DNA from: Variovorax paradoxus
GTDB taxonomy: Bacteria > Pseudomonadota > Gammaproteobacteria > Burkholderiales > Burkholderiaceae_C
Direction: 5' to 3'
Assembly (NCBI RefSeq): GCF_009498455.1
Contig: NZ_CP045644.1
Span: 1,519,001 to 1,583,000 of the forward strand
Length of the DNA stretch: 64,000 nucleotides
Position 1 is the first letter of the stretch; each line of letters begins with the position of its first letter. The notes under the pieces are model-generated. The model ran no database searches, had not been told where the DNA came from, and saw only the letters and a program-made list of their open reading frames with translations. The position numbers and the translations under genes were made by a program. Positions 43,416-52,507 of this stretch are shown in pieces.

Positions 43416-44014
43416 CCGACCAGGGCGCGATACGCCTCGCGCGTCTCGGGGCTCACGGCGTCGAGCAATTGCTCGTACGAGGTCTGGTGCCGCGCCAGCA
43501 TGCGCGCCGAGGCCACGGCCTTCGACTTGCAGAACCAGTGGCAGGTGTGCTGCATCAGGAACAGCTCGGCGGACATCGTGAAGGCCTTCGATTTCGGTGA
43601 ACGGCCCGCCGTATTTTTCGCCACGCCCGCGATGCCGCGCGCGTGAATCCGCAGCGCTTCGCGCAGGTCGAAACTCGCGGACGGGAACAGCGTGGTGGCG
43701 AACGGCAAGGCCACCGGCAGCCGGCTCACGCGCGTGTCGGCTTCGGGTTCGCGCGCCAGGTCGGCGGCGAAGGTCTCGAACTGGGCGGCGAGCTTTTCCT
43801 CGGTGCTGTCGAGCAGGTGCCAGATCTGCTGGCGGCGCTCGGCGTCGTCTTCGCCGAGGCAGCGCAGGTAGCCCTGGGTCAGGCTCTCCATCAGCTTTTC
43901 GATCTGGTAGCGGCCCAGATGGCGACCGAGCAGCGCGATGCGCTGGCGCTGTTCCTTGGACTTCAGGATGTAGAAGCCGGCGGCAATGAGTGCCACCAGG
44001 GTGAGGATTTCCAT
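43409..44014 (-). CDS. Membrane-anchored hypothetical protein
   Basis: 201 residues: one N-terminal transmembrane helix (MEILTLVALIAAGFYIL) followed by a helical cytoplasmic domain with a conserved-looking LCKSK/HTCHWFCKSKAVASARMLA-type segment (in part) near the C-terminus. I do not recognise the family. The frame is open upstream, but the ATG at 44014 starts the membrane helix and GAGGA-like sequence is near it. It follows the terminator of the PBP1A operon and is convergent with creC. Confidence 0.6.
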   Translation of the reverse strand: MEILTLVALIAAGFYILKSKEQRQRIALLGRHLGRYQIEKLMESLTQGYLRCLGEDDAERRQQIWHLLDSTEEKLAAQFETFAADLAREPEADTRVSRLPVALPFATTLFPSASFDLREALRIHARGIAGVAKNTAGRSPKSKAFTMSAELFLMQHTCHWFCKSKAVASARMLARHQTSYEQLLDAVSPETREAYRALVGQ

Positions 44015-44047
44015 GGATGCGAGAAAAGGGGAGAGAAGAGAAAAGGC

Positions 44048-44100
44048 AAAAAAATCGCGGGGGCCGCGGCACCGAGTGTAGGCACCGCGCGTCCCCCGCG
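44048..44100 (-). terminator. Strong intrinsic terminator after the creD/GH3/PBP1A operon
   Basis: On the minus strand CGCGGGGG (44100-44093) pairs with CCCCCGCG (44063-44056), with further pairing inside, followed by A then T7 (44054-44048). It lies 24 bp after the PBP1A stop and closes the minus-strand operon. Confidence 0.85.
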
Positions 44101-44123
44101 TCTTTGGGCGATCTCGCCGCCGG

Positions 44124-46517
44124 CTAGCGGAAGAAGTCCAGGATGCGGTTGCGTTCTTCGGGCGGCGGCGGCGCACCGATCGGCGCGCCCGTCAGCACCT
44201 CCACCGGCTGTATCGGCTGCTCGGCGCTTTCCAGGCCCAGGCTCGCCACGTTGTGGCCCGGCGTGAAGTCGTCGAAGTACCACTCGCCGTCGATGCTCAC
44301 CACGCCGGCCGGCTCGGCCGGCAACATCACGGGCACGCCGCGCAGCGCCGACTGCATGTAGCCGGTCCAGATCGGCAGGCTCAGGCTGCCGCCGGTTTCG
44401 CCGCGCACGCCGAGCTGGCGCGGCGTGTCGTAGCCGACCCAGGCGATTCCCACGCGCGTCGGCTGGAAGCCGGCGAACCAGGTGTCGAACGAGTCGTTGG
44501 TGGTGCCGGTCTTGCCGAAGAGGTCGTCGCGCTTGAGCGCCTGGTAGGCCTTGAAGCCGGAGCCGCCCTTGACCACGCTCTGCAGCAGCGATTCCATGAC
44601 GAACGCGTTGCGCGCGGGAATGGCGCGGCGGCTTTCGTCGAGCGCCGGAGGCTCGGTTTCCATCAGCACCTTGTCCTTGAGGTCGGTGACGCGGGTCACG
44701 AGGTACGGGTTCACGCGGTAGCCGCCGTTGGCGAACACCGAATAGCCCACCGCCATCTGCATCGGCGTGACCGAGCCGGCGCCCAGGCCCATCGGCAGGT
44801 TGGCCGGGTGCTTGTCCTTGTCGAAGCCGAACTTGGTGACCCAGTCTTGCGCGTAGGGCGCGCCGATCGACTGCAGCACGCGCAGCGTGACCAGGTTCTT
44901 CGACTTCATGAGCGCATTGCGCAGCGGCATCGGGCCTTCGAAGGTGCCGTCGAAATTCTTCGGGTCCCAGGGCTGGCCGCCGCTGGCGCTGGCATCGAAG
45001 ACCAGCGGCGCATCGTTCACCACGGTGGCGGGCGTGAAGCCTTTTTCGAGCGCGGCCGAATAGATGAAGGGCTTGAAGCTGGAGCCCGGCTGGCGCCAGG
45101 CCTGCGACACGTGGTTGAACTTGTTCTTGCCGAAGTCGAAGCCGCCGACCAGCGCGGTGATGGCGCCGCTGCGCGGGTCCATCGCGATGAAGGCGCCTTC
45201 GACTTCGGGCAGCTGCGTGATTTCCCAGGTGTTCTTCGGCGTCTTCGCCACGCGGATCACGGCGCCGCGGCGGATCTTGATGTTCGGCGCCGCCTTCGCG
45301 GCCAGGCCGGACTGCGCGGGCTTCAGGCCCTCGCCCGAGATCTCGAAGGCTTCGCCGTTGGCGCGCACCACGGTCACTTCCTTGGCGCTGGCTTCCAGCA
45401 CCACGGCCGAAATCACGTCGCCGTTGTCGGGGTGCTCGGCCAGGGCTTCGTCCACCGCTTCGTCGATCTCCTTCTGGCCGCTGGCCGGCAGGTCGACGAA
45501 CTTCTCGGGGCCGCGGTACACCTGACGGCGCTCGTAATCCATGATGCCCTTGCGCAGCGACTTGTACGCCGCCGCCTGGTCGGCCGCGACCAGCGAGGTG
45601 TAGACCTTCATGCCGCTGGTGTAGATGCTGTCGCCGTACTGCGCGTACATCATCTGGCGCACGGTTTCGGCCACGTACTCGGCGTGCAGCCGGTTCGGGT
45701 CGGCGGCGTCGCGCAGGTGCAGTTCTTCCTTCTTGGCCTCGGCCGCTTGCTCGGCGGTGATGAAGCCGGTTTCGTGCATGCGGTCGATCACGTAGAGCTG
45801 GCGCGCCCGCGCACGGCGCGGGTTGACAACAGGGTTGTTGGCGCCGGGCGCCTTCGGCAGGCCGGCGAGCATGGCGGCCTCGGCAATGGTCACCTGCTGC
45901 AGCGGCTTGCCGAAGTAGGCCTCGGACGCAGCGGCAAAACCGTAGGCGCGGTTGCCCAGGTAGATCTGGTTCAGGTAGATCTCGAGAATCTGGTCCTTGC
46001 TGAGCTGCTGCTCGAGCCGGAAGGCCAGCACGATCTCCGAGGCCTTGCGGCTCAGCGTGCGCTCCGAGCTCAGGTAGACGTTGCGCGCCACCTGCATCGT
46101 GATGGTCGAGGCGCCCTGCTGGCGCCCGCCCTTGAAGCTGGCCACGGCCGCGCGCGCGAAGCCCTTGTAGTCCACGCCGCCGTGGTCGTAGAAGCGCGCG
46201 TCTTCCACGGCCAGCACGGCATCTTTCATGACCTTCGGAATGTTCGCGAAGGGCGTGAGGTTGCGGCGCTCCTCGCCGAACTCGCCGATCAGCGTGCCTT
46301 CGGTGGTGTACACGCGCAGCGGCAGCTTGGGCCGGTAGTCGGCCAGCTCGGAAATGTCGGGCAGCTTCGGGTAGATGGCGACCACCCCCACGATGGCGGC
46401 GCCCAGCAGCACGACGGCGCCGGCACCGGCCACGACGGCGCTCCAGCCGGCGATGCGTTTCCAGGGGAGCTGGCGCAGCGCACCGGCGGGTTGGGACGAA
46501 CGAGGTTCTTGGGACAT
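44124..46517 (-). CDS. mrcA: Penicillin-binding protein 1A (bifunctional class A PBP)
   Basis: 797 residues: cytoplasmic tail, one TM (about 27-50), GT51 glycosyltransferase domain (AVEDARFYDHGGVDYKG, GASTITMQVARN, RKASEIVLAFRLEQQLSKDQILEIYLNQIYLG in part), an OB-like insertion, and a transpeptidase domain with SxxK (GSSFKPF), SKN (MKSKNLV) and KTG (FGKTGTTND). It polymerises and cross-links peptidoglycan. It starts 17 bp after the GH3 gene and shares its strand, so the creD-GH3-PBP1A order is an operon closed by a terminator. Confidence 0.95.
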   Translation of the reverse strand: MSQEPRSSQPAGALRQLPWKRIAGWSAVVAGAGAVVLLGAAIVGVVAIYPKLPDISELADYRPKLPLRVYTTEGTLIGEFGEERRNLTPFANIPKVMKDAVLAVEDARFYDHGGVDYKGFARAAVASFKGGRQQGASTITMQVARNVYLSSERTLSRKASEIVLAFRLEQQLSKDQILEIYLNQIYLGNRAYGFAAASEAYFGKPLQQVTIAEAAMLAGLPKAPGANNPVVNPRRARARQLYVIDRMHETGFITAEQAAEAKKEELHLRDAADPNRLHAEYVAETVRQMMYAQYGDSIYTSGMKVYTSLVAADQAAAYKSLRKGIMDYERRQVYRGPEKFVDLPASGQKEIDEAVDEALAEHPDNGDVISAVVLEASAKEVTVVRANGEAFEISGEGLKPAQSGLAAKAAPNIKIRRGAVIRVAKTPKNTWEITQLPEVEGAFIAMDPRSGAITALVGGFDFGKNKFNHVSQAWRQPGSSFKPFIYSAALEKGFTPATVVNDAPLVFDASASGGQPWDPKNFDGTFEGPMPLRNALMKSKNLVTLRVLQSIGAPYAQDWVTKFGFDKDKHPANLPMGLGAGSVTPMQMAVGYSVFANGGYRVNPYLVTRVTDLKDKVLMETEPPALDESRRAIPARNAFVMESLLQSVVKGGSGFKAYQALKRDDLFGKTGTTNDSFDTWFAGFQPTRVGIAWVGYDTPRQLGVRGETGGSLSLPIWTGYMQSALRGVPVMLPAEPAGVVSIDGEWYFDDFTPGHNVASLGLESAEQPIQPVEVLTGAPIGAPPPPEERNRILDFFR

Positions 46518-46534
46518 TGGGATGGGGCCAGGGG

Positions 46535-47827
46535 CTAGCGAAGAGGTTGGAGCCGTGGCGCGCGCGGGCGTTCCGTCACCCGGGGATCGAGCGCGCCGCG
46601 CGGCACGCCTTCCAGCGCGCAGTGCATGGCATCGAAATACTTGTCGTGGTCGTAGGCGATGAGCAGCAGGTCCACCCCGGCGTCGAGTGCGCCCAGGGTG
46701 GCGTTGCAAAGACCTCGGTTGTAGGCCCCGCCCATCGTGAGGTCGTCGGTGACGAGCAGGCCCTGAAAGCCCCATTCGCCTCGAATCACCTGCCGCACGA
46801 TTTTGCGTGAGAAAGAGACCGGCGCGTCCGCGTCGAGTTCCCCAAGGATGACATGGGCCAGCATGATCGCGGCATCCGAATGTTTCGACACGTCTTGAAA
46901 CGGCTTCCAGTCGTGCGCGGCGAGACGGGCCACGGGCGTGCGCAGTTCGGCACCCACGTGGTGCGTGTCTTCGGTCACGCCGGCGAGGCCGGGAAAGTGC
47001 TTGAGCGTGCCGCGCACACCAGCCGATTCAAGGCCTTGCTCGTAAGCGAGCGCCACCTGCGCGGTGACTTCGGGGTCGCTCGAAATGGCGCGTTCCTCGA
47101 TGCGGGTGTGCAGGTCCCAGCGGCCCGGGGCGCGGCCAGGACGCAGGTCGACCACCGGGCTGAAGTTCAGCGTGATGCCCAGCGCGGCGAGCGCCCCGCC
47201 CTGCTGCGCGCCGTAGGCGCGGGCACGTTGCAACAGTTCGTGTGCGGGCACGTCGGCGTCGAGCAGGCGGGCGAGCGCCGGCTGGTGCGGCACCATCGGC
47301 GACAGGCGCGAAACCCCGCCGCCCTCCTGGTCGGTCGCCACCACCAGCGGTGGCAGGCCGGCCGCCTGTCGCAGCGCCTGAAGACCGGCGATTTCCGCGC
47401 GCAAGGTGTCGGCGCTGCGGCCCTTCACATTGCGGCCGGTGACGAAGATGCCGCCGATCAGGCCCCGGCGGGCCAGCTCGCGCAGGTCGTTCGCGTCGTC
47501 ATAGCCGACGATGAAACGCGCACCGAGTGCCTGCGCCACCGGGCCCGAAGCGGCGTTCACTTCCAGCCGATGCTGGCGCGAGGCCAGCTCGTGGCCCAGC
47601 GCCGTCAATGTCGCGCCGACTGTCAGGGCCAACGCCACGACACGGCGCGCGCCGCGCGCGCTGCGCCAGGCGATCGCGCCGCTGGCGCACAGCGCGGCGA
47701 GCAGCAGCGGCAGCTCCTCCTCGCGCAGAAAGCGCAGGTGCGGGTCCTTCAGGTGCCAGGCCCAGGCGCACAGCACGGCCAGGAGCAGCCAGCCGAGCAC
47801 ACCGGGCATGGCGCGCAGCAGTTTCAT
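46535..47827 (-). CDS. Membrane-anchored glycoside hydrolase family 3 (NagZ-like)
   Basis: 430 residues. About 80 N-terminal residues contain two or three hydrophobic helices (LGWLLLAVLCAWAW, LPLLLAALCASGAIAW, VVALALTVGATLTAL); a GH3 catalytic domain follows: FIVGYDDANDLRELARRGLIGGIFV, TDQEGGGVSRLSP, KHFPGLAGVTEDTHH (the NagZ-type His loop) and nucleophile region VTDDLTMGG (D361/D362). Typical NagZ is soluble and cytoplasmic; the membrane anchor here is unusual and would place the enzyme on one face of the membrane. The ATG overlaps the creD stop (ATGA). Confidence 0.85.
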   Translation of the reverse strand: MKLLRAMPGVLGWLLLAVLCAWAWHLKDPHLRFLREEELPLLLAALCASGAIAWRSARGARRVVALALTVGATLTALGHELASRQHRLEVNAASGPVAQALGARFIVGYDDANDLRELARRGLIGGIFVTGRNVKGRSADTLRAEIAGLQALRQAAGLPPLVVATDQEGGGVSRLSPMVPHQPALARLLDADVPAHELLQRARAYGAQQGGALAALGITLNFSPVVDLRPGRAPGRWDLHTRIEERAISSDPEVTAQVALAYEQGLESAGVRGTLKHFPGLAGVTEDTHHVGAELRTPVARLAAHDWKPFQDVSKHSDAAIMLAHVILGELDADAPVSFSRKIVRQVIRGEWGFQGLLVTDDLTMGGAYNRGLCNATLGALDAGVDLLLIAYDHDKYFDAMHCALEGVPRGALDPRVTERPRAPRLQPLR

Positions 47828-49281
47828 GCGTCCACCGTGGCCGCTGGTACAGCCTCGTTGCGGCGCGACAGCGCATACCAGTCGACCTTGCGCGTCACGA
47901 GCATCAGCGTGGCCAGCATGCCGAAGATCAGCAGCGCGCCCAGCAGCAGCGCATTGCTTTCCGAGGCCAGCAGCCCGTAGAGCGCGCCGTACAGCAGCGC
48001 CACGAAAGCGGCGAACGACAGGCCGCGGCGCCAGCCGCCGAGCACCGCGCTGAAGTACACGGCCAGCAGCGCCACGCTGGCACCGGCCGCGCCCGCGTAA
48101 GCGAAGTGGAAGGCGAATTTTTCCGACAGCGCGAGCAGCAGCAAAAAGAACAGCGCGATCGACAGGCCCACCAGCCCGTACTGCACCGGATGCAGGCGCA
48201 GCTTGCGGAACAGCTCGAACATGAAGGCCGCCATCAGCACCAGGCCGATGAAGAGGGCACCGTACTTGCCGGCGCGCGTGCTCATCGAATACACGTTGAC
48301 GGGCTGCGCGAGCGACACGTCGAAGGTCTGCAGCGGCCCCGAGGCATGCCGCGGCGCAGACGCCGTGCGCACGACGGCCGCCGCGGCATCGCTTTCGCCG
48401 CCCGACAGGCCGGCACGCACCTGTTCGCGCGCCGTGGTCACGAGCGAGGACACGCGCCAGTGCGCGTCGAAGCCCTGCGGCGTCACGCTGCGTTCGGACG
48501 CAAGAAAACGGCCGCCGAAGCTCGGGTGCGCCCACGGCGAACGCAGGTGCGCGGTGGTTTCCTCGGCGATCGGCACCATCGACAGCGTGTCCTGGCCCAC
48601 CAGCGAAAGCTTCATGTCGAAGGTGAGCGGCTTGCCCGCCTGCCAGGCGGCGAGCGCGGCGCCGGAGAGCGGCGCGTGGATGCCGTCGGCGTACGTGGCG
48701 TGATCGGGCAGGCCGGGCACGCGCTGGCGAAAGCGCAGTGCTTCGCCTTCGATTGTGAGCGCGGGCGAACCGTCGATGCCGCGCAGGTCGCTCACGTGGA
48801 AGGCGACGAGCGGCGGGCTGAACTCGATCGACGAGCCGCTCTCGCTGTGCGGCACGGACCGCGGATCGAAGCCCGCGAAGCCGCCGCCGAGCGCGGCCGT
48901 CAGCGTGTAGAACGGAATGCGGAAGATGCCGCGGTAGCGCTCCTGCGTGGCCATGCTGCCGTCGATGTTCAGCTTGTCGGGGAACACGGCGTGCGTCATC
49001 TCCTTGCTCTGCGGGGCCTGGCCGATCACCTTCCCCTGCGCGTCGCGCAGCGGCTCCATCCAGCGCTCCACATACGGCACCAGCAGCACGGGGCCGACCA
49101 TGGTTTGCGGCCCGGCGTAAGACGCGGCAAGTTCGTGCGCCGCCTCCCGCTGGCTCTCGCCGCGGGCGCGGTTGAGGTCGTCGATCCGTGCCAGCGGAAT
49201 GCACAGCACCAGCAGCAGGAAGAACAGGCCGGCCACCTTGACCAGCACCGAGGCCTGCAGGGCCTTCAACAGTTGAAGCAT
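47824..49281 (-). CDS. creD: Inner-membrane protein CreD
   Basis: 485 residues with the CreD layout: N-terminal TM (about 13-32, VKVAGLFFLLLVLCIPLA), a large periplasmic domain with VLLVPYVERWMEPL and the conserved GFDARW-like GFDAHWRVSSL, and four to six C-terminal TMs (about 320-470: GLVLMAAFMFELF, VQYGLVGLSIALFFLLLLALSE). CreD is the best-known CreBC target and contributes to beta-lactam and colicin tolerance. A CreB tag lies 93 bp upstream. It leads the operon with the GH3 enzyme and PBP1A. Confidence 0.93.
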   Translation of the reverse strand: MLQLLKALQASVLVKVAGLFFLLLVLCIPLARIDDLNRARGESQREAAHELAASYAGPQTMVGPVLLVPYVERWMEPLRDAQGKVIGQAPQSKEMTHAVFPDKLNIDGSMATQERYRGIFRIPFYTLTAALGGGFAGFDPRSVPHSESGSSIEFSPPLVAFHVSDLRGIDGSPALTIEGEALRFRQRVPGLPDHATYADGIHAPLSGAALAAWQAGKPLTFDMKLSLVGQDTLSMVPIAEETTAHLRSPWAHPSFGGRFLASERSVTPQGFDAHWRVSSLVTTAREQVRAGLSGGESDAAAAVVRTASAPRHASGPLQTFDVSLAQPVNVYSMSTRAGKYGALFIGLVLMAAFMFELFRKLRLHPVQYGLVGLSIALFFLLLLALSEKFAFHFAYAGAAGASVALLAVYFSAVLGGWRRGLSFAAFVALLYGALYGLLASESNALLLGALLIFGMLATLMLVTRKVDWYALSRRNEAVPAATVDA

Positions 49282-49373
49282 GGGTTTCTCCCCTCTTTTT
49301 TGGGTTTTTCGTGATGAGGTGCCGATGCTCTCCGCCCGACCCGAAGGCCGTATGAAGCCGCCGCGCGGCGCAC

Positions 49374-49389
49374 TTCACACAGACTTCAC
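49374..49389 (+). promoter_or_regulatory. CreB/BlrA tag TTCAC-N6-TTCAC
   Basis: TTCACACAGACTTCAC matches the published cre tag TTCACNNNNNNTTCAC exactly. It lies in the 215-bp gap between creD (minus, start 49281) and the VIT/vWA gene (plus, start 49497). Further down, TTCAA (49416), TTCCA (49427) and TTCTC (49438) recur with the same 11-bp period, possibly a degenerate second site. Confidence 0.75.
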
Positions 49390-49496
49390 ACAGCGGCGCA
49401 TTCCCCTGTGGCGACTTCAACGCGCCTTCCAACTGCCTTCTCGCACGCTCACGACAGTGAGGGCTGTGCAAGTTCGCACGCAGAAGGACACCCGCC

Positions 49497-51557
49497 ATGG
49501 ACACCCCCACCACCCCACGCCCCGGCCGTTGGCTCTGGCTCGCCACCGTGAGCCTGGCGACCGTGGGTTTCATCGCCATGGGCGCCCGCCCGGCCCACGC
49601 GCAGGAAGCGCCCGCCGGTCCGCGCCTGAAGACCGAGAGCCCGTACTTCTTCGTCAAGAGCGACGACCCCTCGGTCGACCGTCTGCCGCTGAAGGGCACC
49701 GAGGTCTCGGTCAAGATCTCGGGCGTGATCGCCGACGTCACGGTCACGCAGACCTACCGCAACGAAGGCCAGCGCGCCATCGAGGCGAAATACGTGTTCC
49801 CCGGTTCCACCAAGGCGGCGGTGAGCGGCCTCAACGTGCGCCTGGCCGACCGCCTGATCACGGCGCAGATCCGCGAGAAGCAGCAAGCCAAGATCGAATA
49901 CGACACGGCCAAGAAGGAAGGCAAGACCGCCGCGCTGCTCGAGCAGCACCTGCCCAACGTGTTCCAGATGAACGTCGCCAACATCCTGCCGGGCGACGAC
50001 GTGAAGGTGGAGCTGCGCTACACCGAGCTGCTGGTGCCGCAGTCGGGCAACTACCAGTTCGTATTCCCGACCGTGGTCGGCCCGCGCTACAACAGCCCGC
50101 AGTCGGAGAACGCGCAAGCCAAGTGGGTCGCGCAGCCCACGCTGCGCGCCGGCGTGGCACCGAACACGAGCTTCAAGCTCACGGCGAGCATCGACACGCC
50201 GATGGGCCTGAAGGAAATCCGCTCGGCCACGCACACCATCGACGTGAAGAAGCGCGACGAAAACCAGCACGCCGACATCACGCTGGGCGCCGACGGTCGC
50301 CCCGCCGACAACCGCGACTTCGTGCTCGACTACCGCCTGGCGGGTGAAAAGATCGAGTCGGGCCTCATGCTCTACAAGGGCCAAGGCGAGAACGCAGAGA
50401 ACTTCTTCCTCGCCATGGTCGAGCCGCCCAAGGCCGTGGCCGCCAGCGCCATCTCGCCGCGCGACTACATCTTCGTGGTCGACATCTCGGGCTCGATGCA
50501 CGGCTTTCCGCTCGACACCGCCAAGACCGTGCTCGAACGCCTGATCGGTGGCCTGCGCCCCAGCGACACCTTCAACGTGCTGCTGTTCTCGGGCAGCAAC
50601 AAGATGCTGTCGCCCCAATCGGTGCCGGCCACGCGCGCCAACATCGAACAGGCGCTCTCGACGATCAAGAACTACAGCGGCAGCGGCAGCACCGAGCTGA
50701 TCCCGGCGCTCAAGCGCGTGTACGCCGAACCCAAGGCCGCGAACGTGTCGCGCACCGTGGTGGTGGTGACCGACGGCTACGTGACGGTCGAGCGCGAAGC
50801 CTTCGAGCTGGTGCGCAACAACCTGTCGAAAGCCAACGTGTTCGCCTTCGGCATCGGTTCGTCGGTGAACCGCAGCCTCATGGAAGGCATTGCACGTGCC
50901 GGCATGGGCGAGCCTTTCATCATCACCGACCCGGTGCAGGCGCCCGAGCAGGCCGCGCGCTTTCGCCGCATGGTGGAGTCGCCCGTGCTCACGAACGTGA
51001 AGGCCACCTTCGGCGGCCTCGACGTGTACGACGTGGAGCCGCAGGCGCTGCCCGACGTGCTGGGCGAGCGCCCCGTGATCGTGTTCGGCAAGTGGCGCGG
51101 TGAGCCCAAGGGCCGCGTGATCATCGAAGGCCAGAGCGCCAGCGGCCCGTACCGCGAGGAAGTGCGCATCACGCCGCAGACGCGCCAGGACACGGCCGCG
51201 CTGCGCACGCTGTGGGCACGCCACCGCATCCAGGGCCTGAGCGACCAGGAAGCGCTCGAAGGCAGCGCCGCCTTCAAGGACCGCATCACCGAGCTGGGCC
51301 TGAAGTACAGCCTGCTCACGCAGTACACCAGCTTCATCGCGGTGGACAAGGTGGTGCGCAACCTCGCGCCGCAGAACAGCGTGGACGTGAACCAGCCGCT
51401 GCCGATGCCGCAGGGCGTGAGCGACCTGGCGCTGGGCGCCGAGGTGCCGAGCACGCCGGAGCCGGAAACGCTGGGCGCGATCGCCGTCGTGCTGTCGATG
51501 CTGGCCATGCTGCGCCGCCGCGCACGCCGCAGCGACCCGCGCCGCTTCACCGCCTGA
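49497..51557 (+). CDS. VIT/vWA-domain exported protein with PEP-CTERM-type sorting signal
   Basis: 686 residues: signal peptide (about 1-35, to ARPAHAQ), VIT domain (about 55-185: VSVKISGVIADVTVTQTYRNEG), von Willebrand A domain with intact MIDAS start D329-I-S-G-S (YIFVVDISGSMHGFP), and a C-terminal sorting region: PEP at 654-656 (TPEPETLG), a hydrophobic helix and RRRARR. It resembles 'marine sortase target' proteins, but here the tail is PEP-CTERM-like and the next gene is an exosortase, so this is its dedicated substrate. Located on the cell surface or in the envelope; ligand unknown. Confidence 0.9.
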   Translation: MDTPTTPRPGRWLWLATVSLATVGFIAMGARPAHAQEAPAGPRLKTESPYFFVKSDDPSVDRLPLKGTEVSVKISGVIADVTVTQTYRNEGQRAIEAKYVFPGSTKAAVSGLNVRLADRLITAQIREKQQAKIEYDTAKKEGKTAALLEQHLPNVFQMNVANILPGDDVKVELRYTELLVPQSGNYQFVFPTVVGPRYNSPQSENAQAKWVAQPTLRAGVAPNTSFKLTASIDTPMGLKEIRSATHTIDVKKRDENQHADITLGADGRPADNRDFVLDYRLAGEKIESGLMLYKGQGENAENFFLAMVEPPKAVAASAISPRDYIFVVDISGSMHGFPLDTAKTVLERLIGGLRPSDTFNVLLFSGSNKMLSPQSVPATRANIEQALSTIKNYSGSGSTELIPALKRVYAEPKAANVSRTVVVVTDGYVTVEREAFELVRNNLSKANVFAFGIGSSVNRSLMEGIARAGMGEPFIITDPVQAPEQAARFRRMVESPVLTNVKATFGGLDVYDVEPQALPDVLGERPVIVFGKWRGEPKGRVIIEGQSASGPYREEVRITPQTRQDTAALRTLWARHRIQGLSDQEALEGSAAFKDRITELGLKYSLLTQYTSFIAVDKVVRNLAPQNSVDVNQPLPMPQGVSDLALGAEVPSTPEPETLGAIAVVLSMLAMLRRRARRSDPRRFTA

Positions 51558-51574
51558 ACACAGGACGCACGACC

Positions 51575-52507
51575 ATGTCTCTGGCAACCCTGGCCCATCA
51601 CCATCCGCGCGTCGTGGACTGGGCCATCCGCATCGACCGCACGCCGGCCTTCGGCTGGCTCGCGCTGCAGTGCGCCGCCCTCGCCCCCACCGGGGTCTGG
51701 ATGGCCCGCCGCCTGCAGGACGGTTCCGACGATCCGCTGGGGCTCGTGGCGCTGGTCGCCCTGGCCGCGCTCGCCTGGCAGTGCCGGCGCGAGTTGCGCG
51801 CCTCGCCGCGGCTGGGCTGGCTCGCGCTGGCCGGCGTGGGCACCGTGTTCGCCACGCTGCTGCGCACGGGGCTCGGTGGCCTGCCCGCGCTGCCGCCGCT
51901 GGCTTCGGGCCTGGTGGCGGTGCTCTCGCTCGCGGCCGGGTTGCTGGCTTTCTTGCCGCGCGGCGTGGCGGCGCTGCCGGTGGCCGGGTTGTCGGTGCTG
52001 GCGCTGCCGCTGCTGTCGTCGCTGCAGTTCTATGCGGGTTACCCGCTGCGCGTGGTGACGGCCGAAGCCAGCCGCTGGCTGCTCGCGCCGGGCTTCGAGG
52101 TGGCGCGCGAAGGCGCGACGCTGATGGTCGACGGCCGCCTGGTGATCGTCGACGCGCCCTGCTCGGGCGTGCAGATGGTGTGGCTGGGCTACTTCACGGC
52201 CTGCGCGGTCGCGCTGTGGGCGCGGCGCGGCGACCGCGCGTTCCTGCGCCGCCTGCCGGCCGTCGGCCTGCTGGTGCTGGCCGGCAACATCGTGCGCAAC
52301 AGCGTGTTGATTGCCTTCGAAGGCGCCGGCCACGCGCTCGCACCGTGGGCGCACAACGCACTGGGGCTGGTGCTGCTGGCCGTGGTGTGCGGCGCCATCG
52401 CGCGCCTGATGGTGCCGGCGCGCGTGGCGCCGCGCATCGACCTCGAACGCCCGCTGCCGGGCCTGATCACCGCCGAAGGAGGCCGCCGTGTCGATACCGT
52501 TCGTTGA
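51575..52507 (+). CDS. Exosortase
   Basis: 310 residues, about eight transmembrane helices, with the exosortase catalytic triad: C196 (VDAPCSGVQMVW), R241 (AGNIVRNSVLIAF) and H260 (PWAHNALGL). Exosortases cleave PEP-CTERM signals and hand proteins on for surface display or glycan attachment. The VIT/vWA protein 17 bp upstream is the only visible substrate, so this is a single-target system. I did not assign an Xrt subtype. It overlaps the EpsI-like gene by 20 bp. Confidence 0.92.
   Translation: MSLATLAHHHPRVVDWAIRIDRTPAFGWLALQCAALAPTGVWMARRLQDGSDDPLGLVALVALAALAWQCRRELRASPRLGWLALAGVGTVFATLLRTGLGGLPALPPLASGLVAVLSLAAGLLAFLPRGVAALPVAGLSVLALPLLSSLQFYAGYPLRVVTAEASRWLLAPGFEVAREGATLMVDGRLVIVDAPCSGVQMVWLGYFTACAVALWARRGDRAFLRRLPAVGLLVLAGNIVRNSVLIAFEGAGHALAPWAHNALGLVLLAVVCGAIARLMVPARVAPRIDLERPLPGLITAEGGRRVDTVR

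Noticed and set aside
47828..49747. Upstream extension of the GH3 reading frame to more than 1000 codons
   Set aside because: The extension is an off-frame reading of creD; the GH3 protein starts at 47827 in an ATGA overlap with the creD stop.
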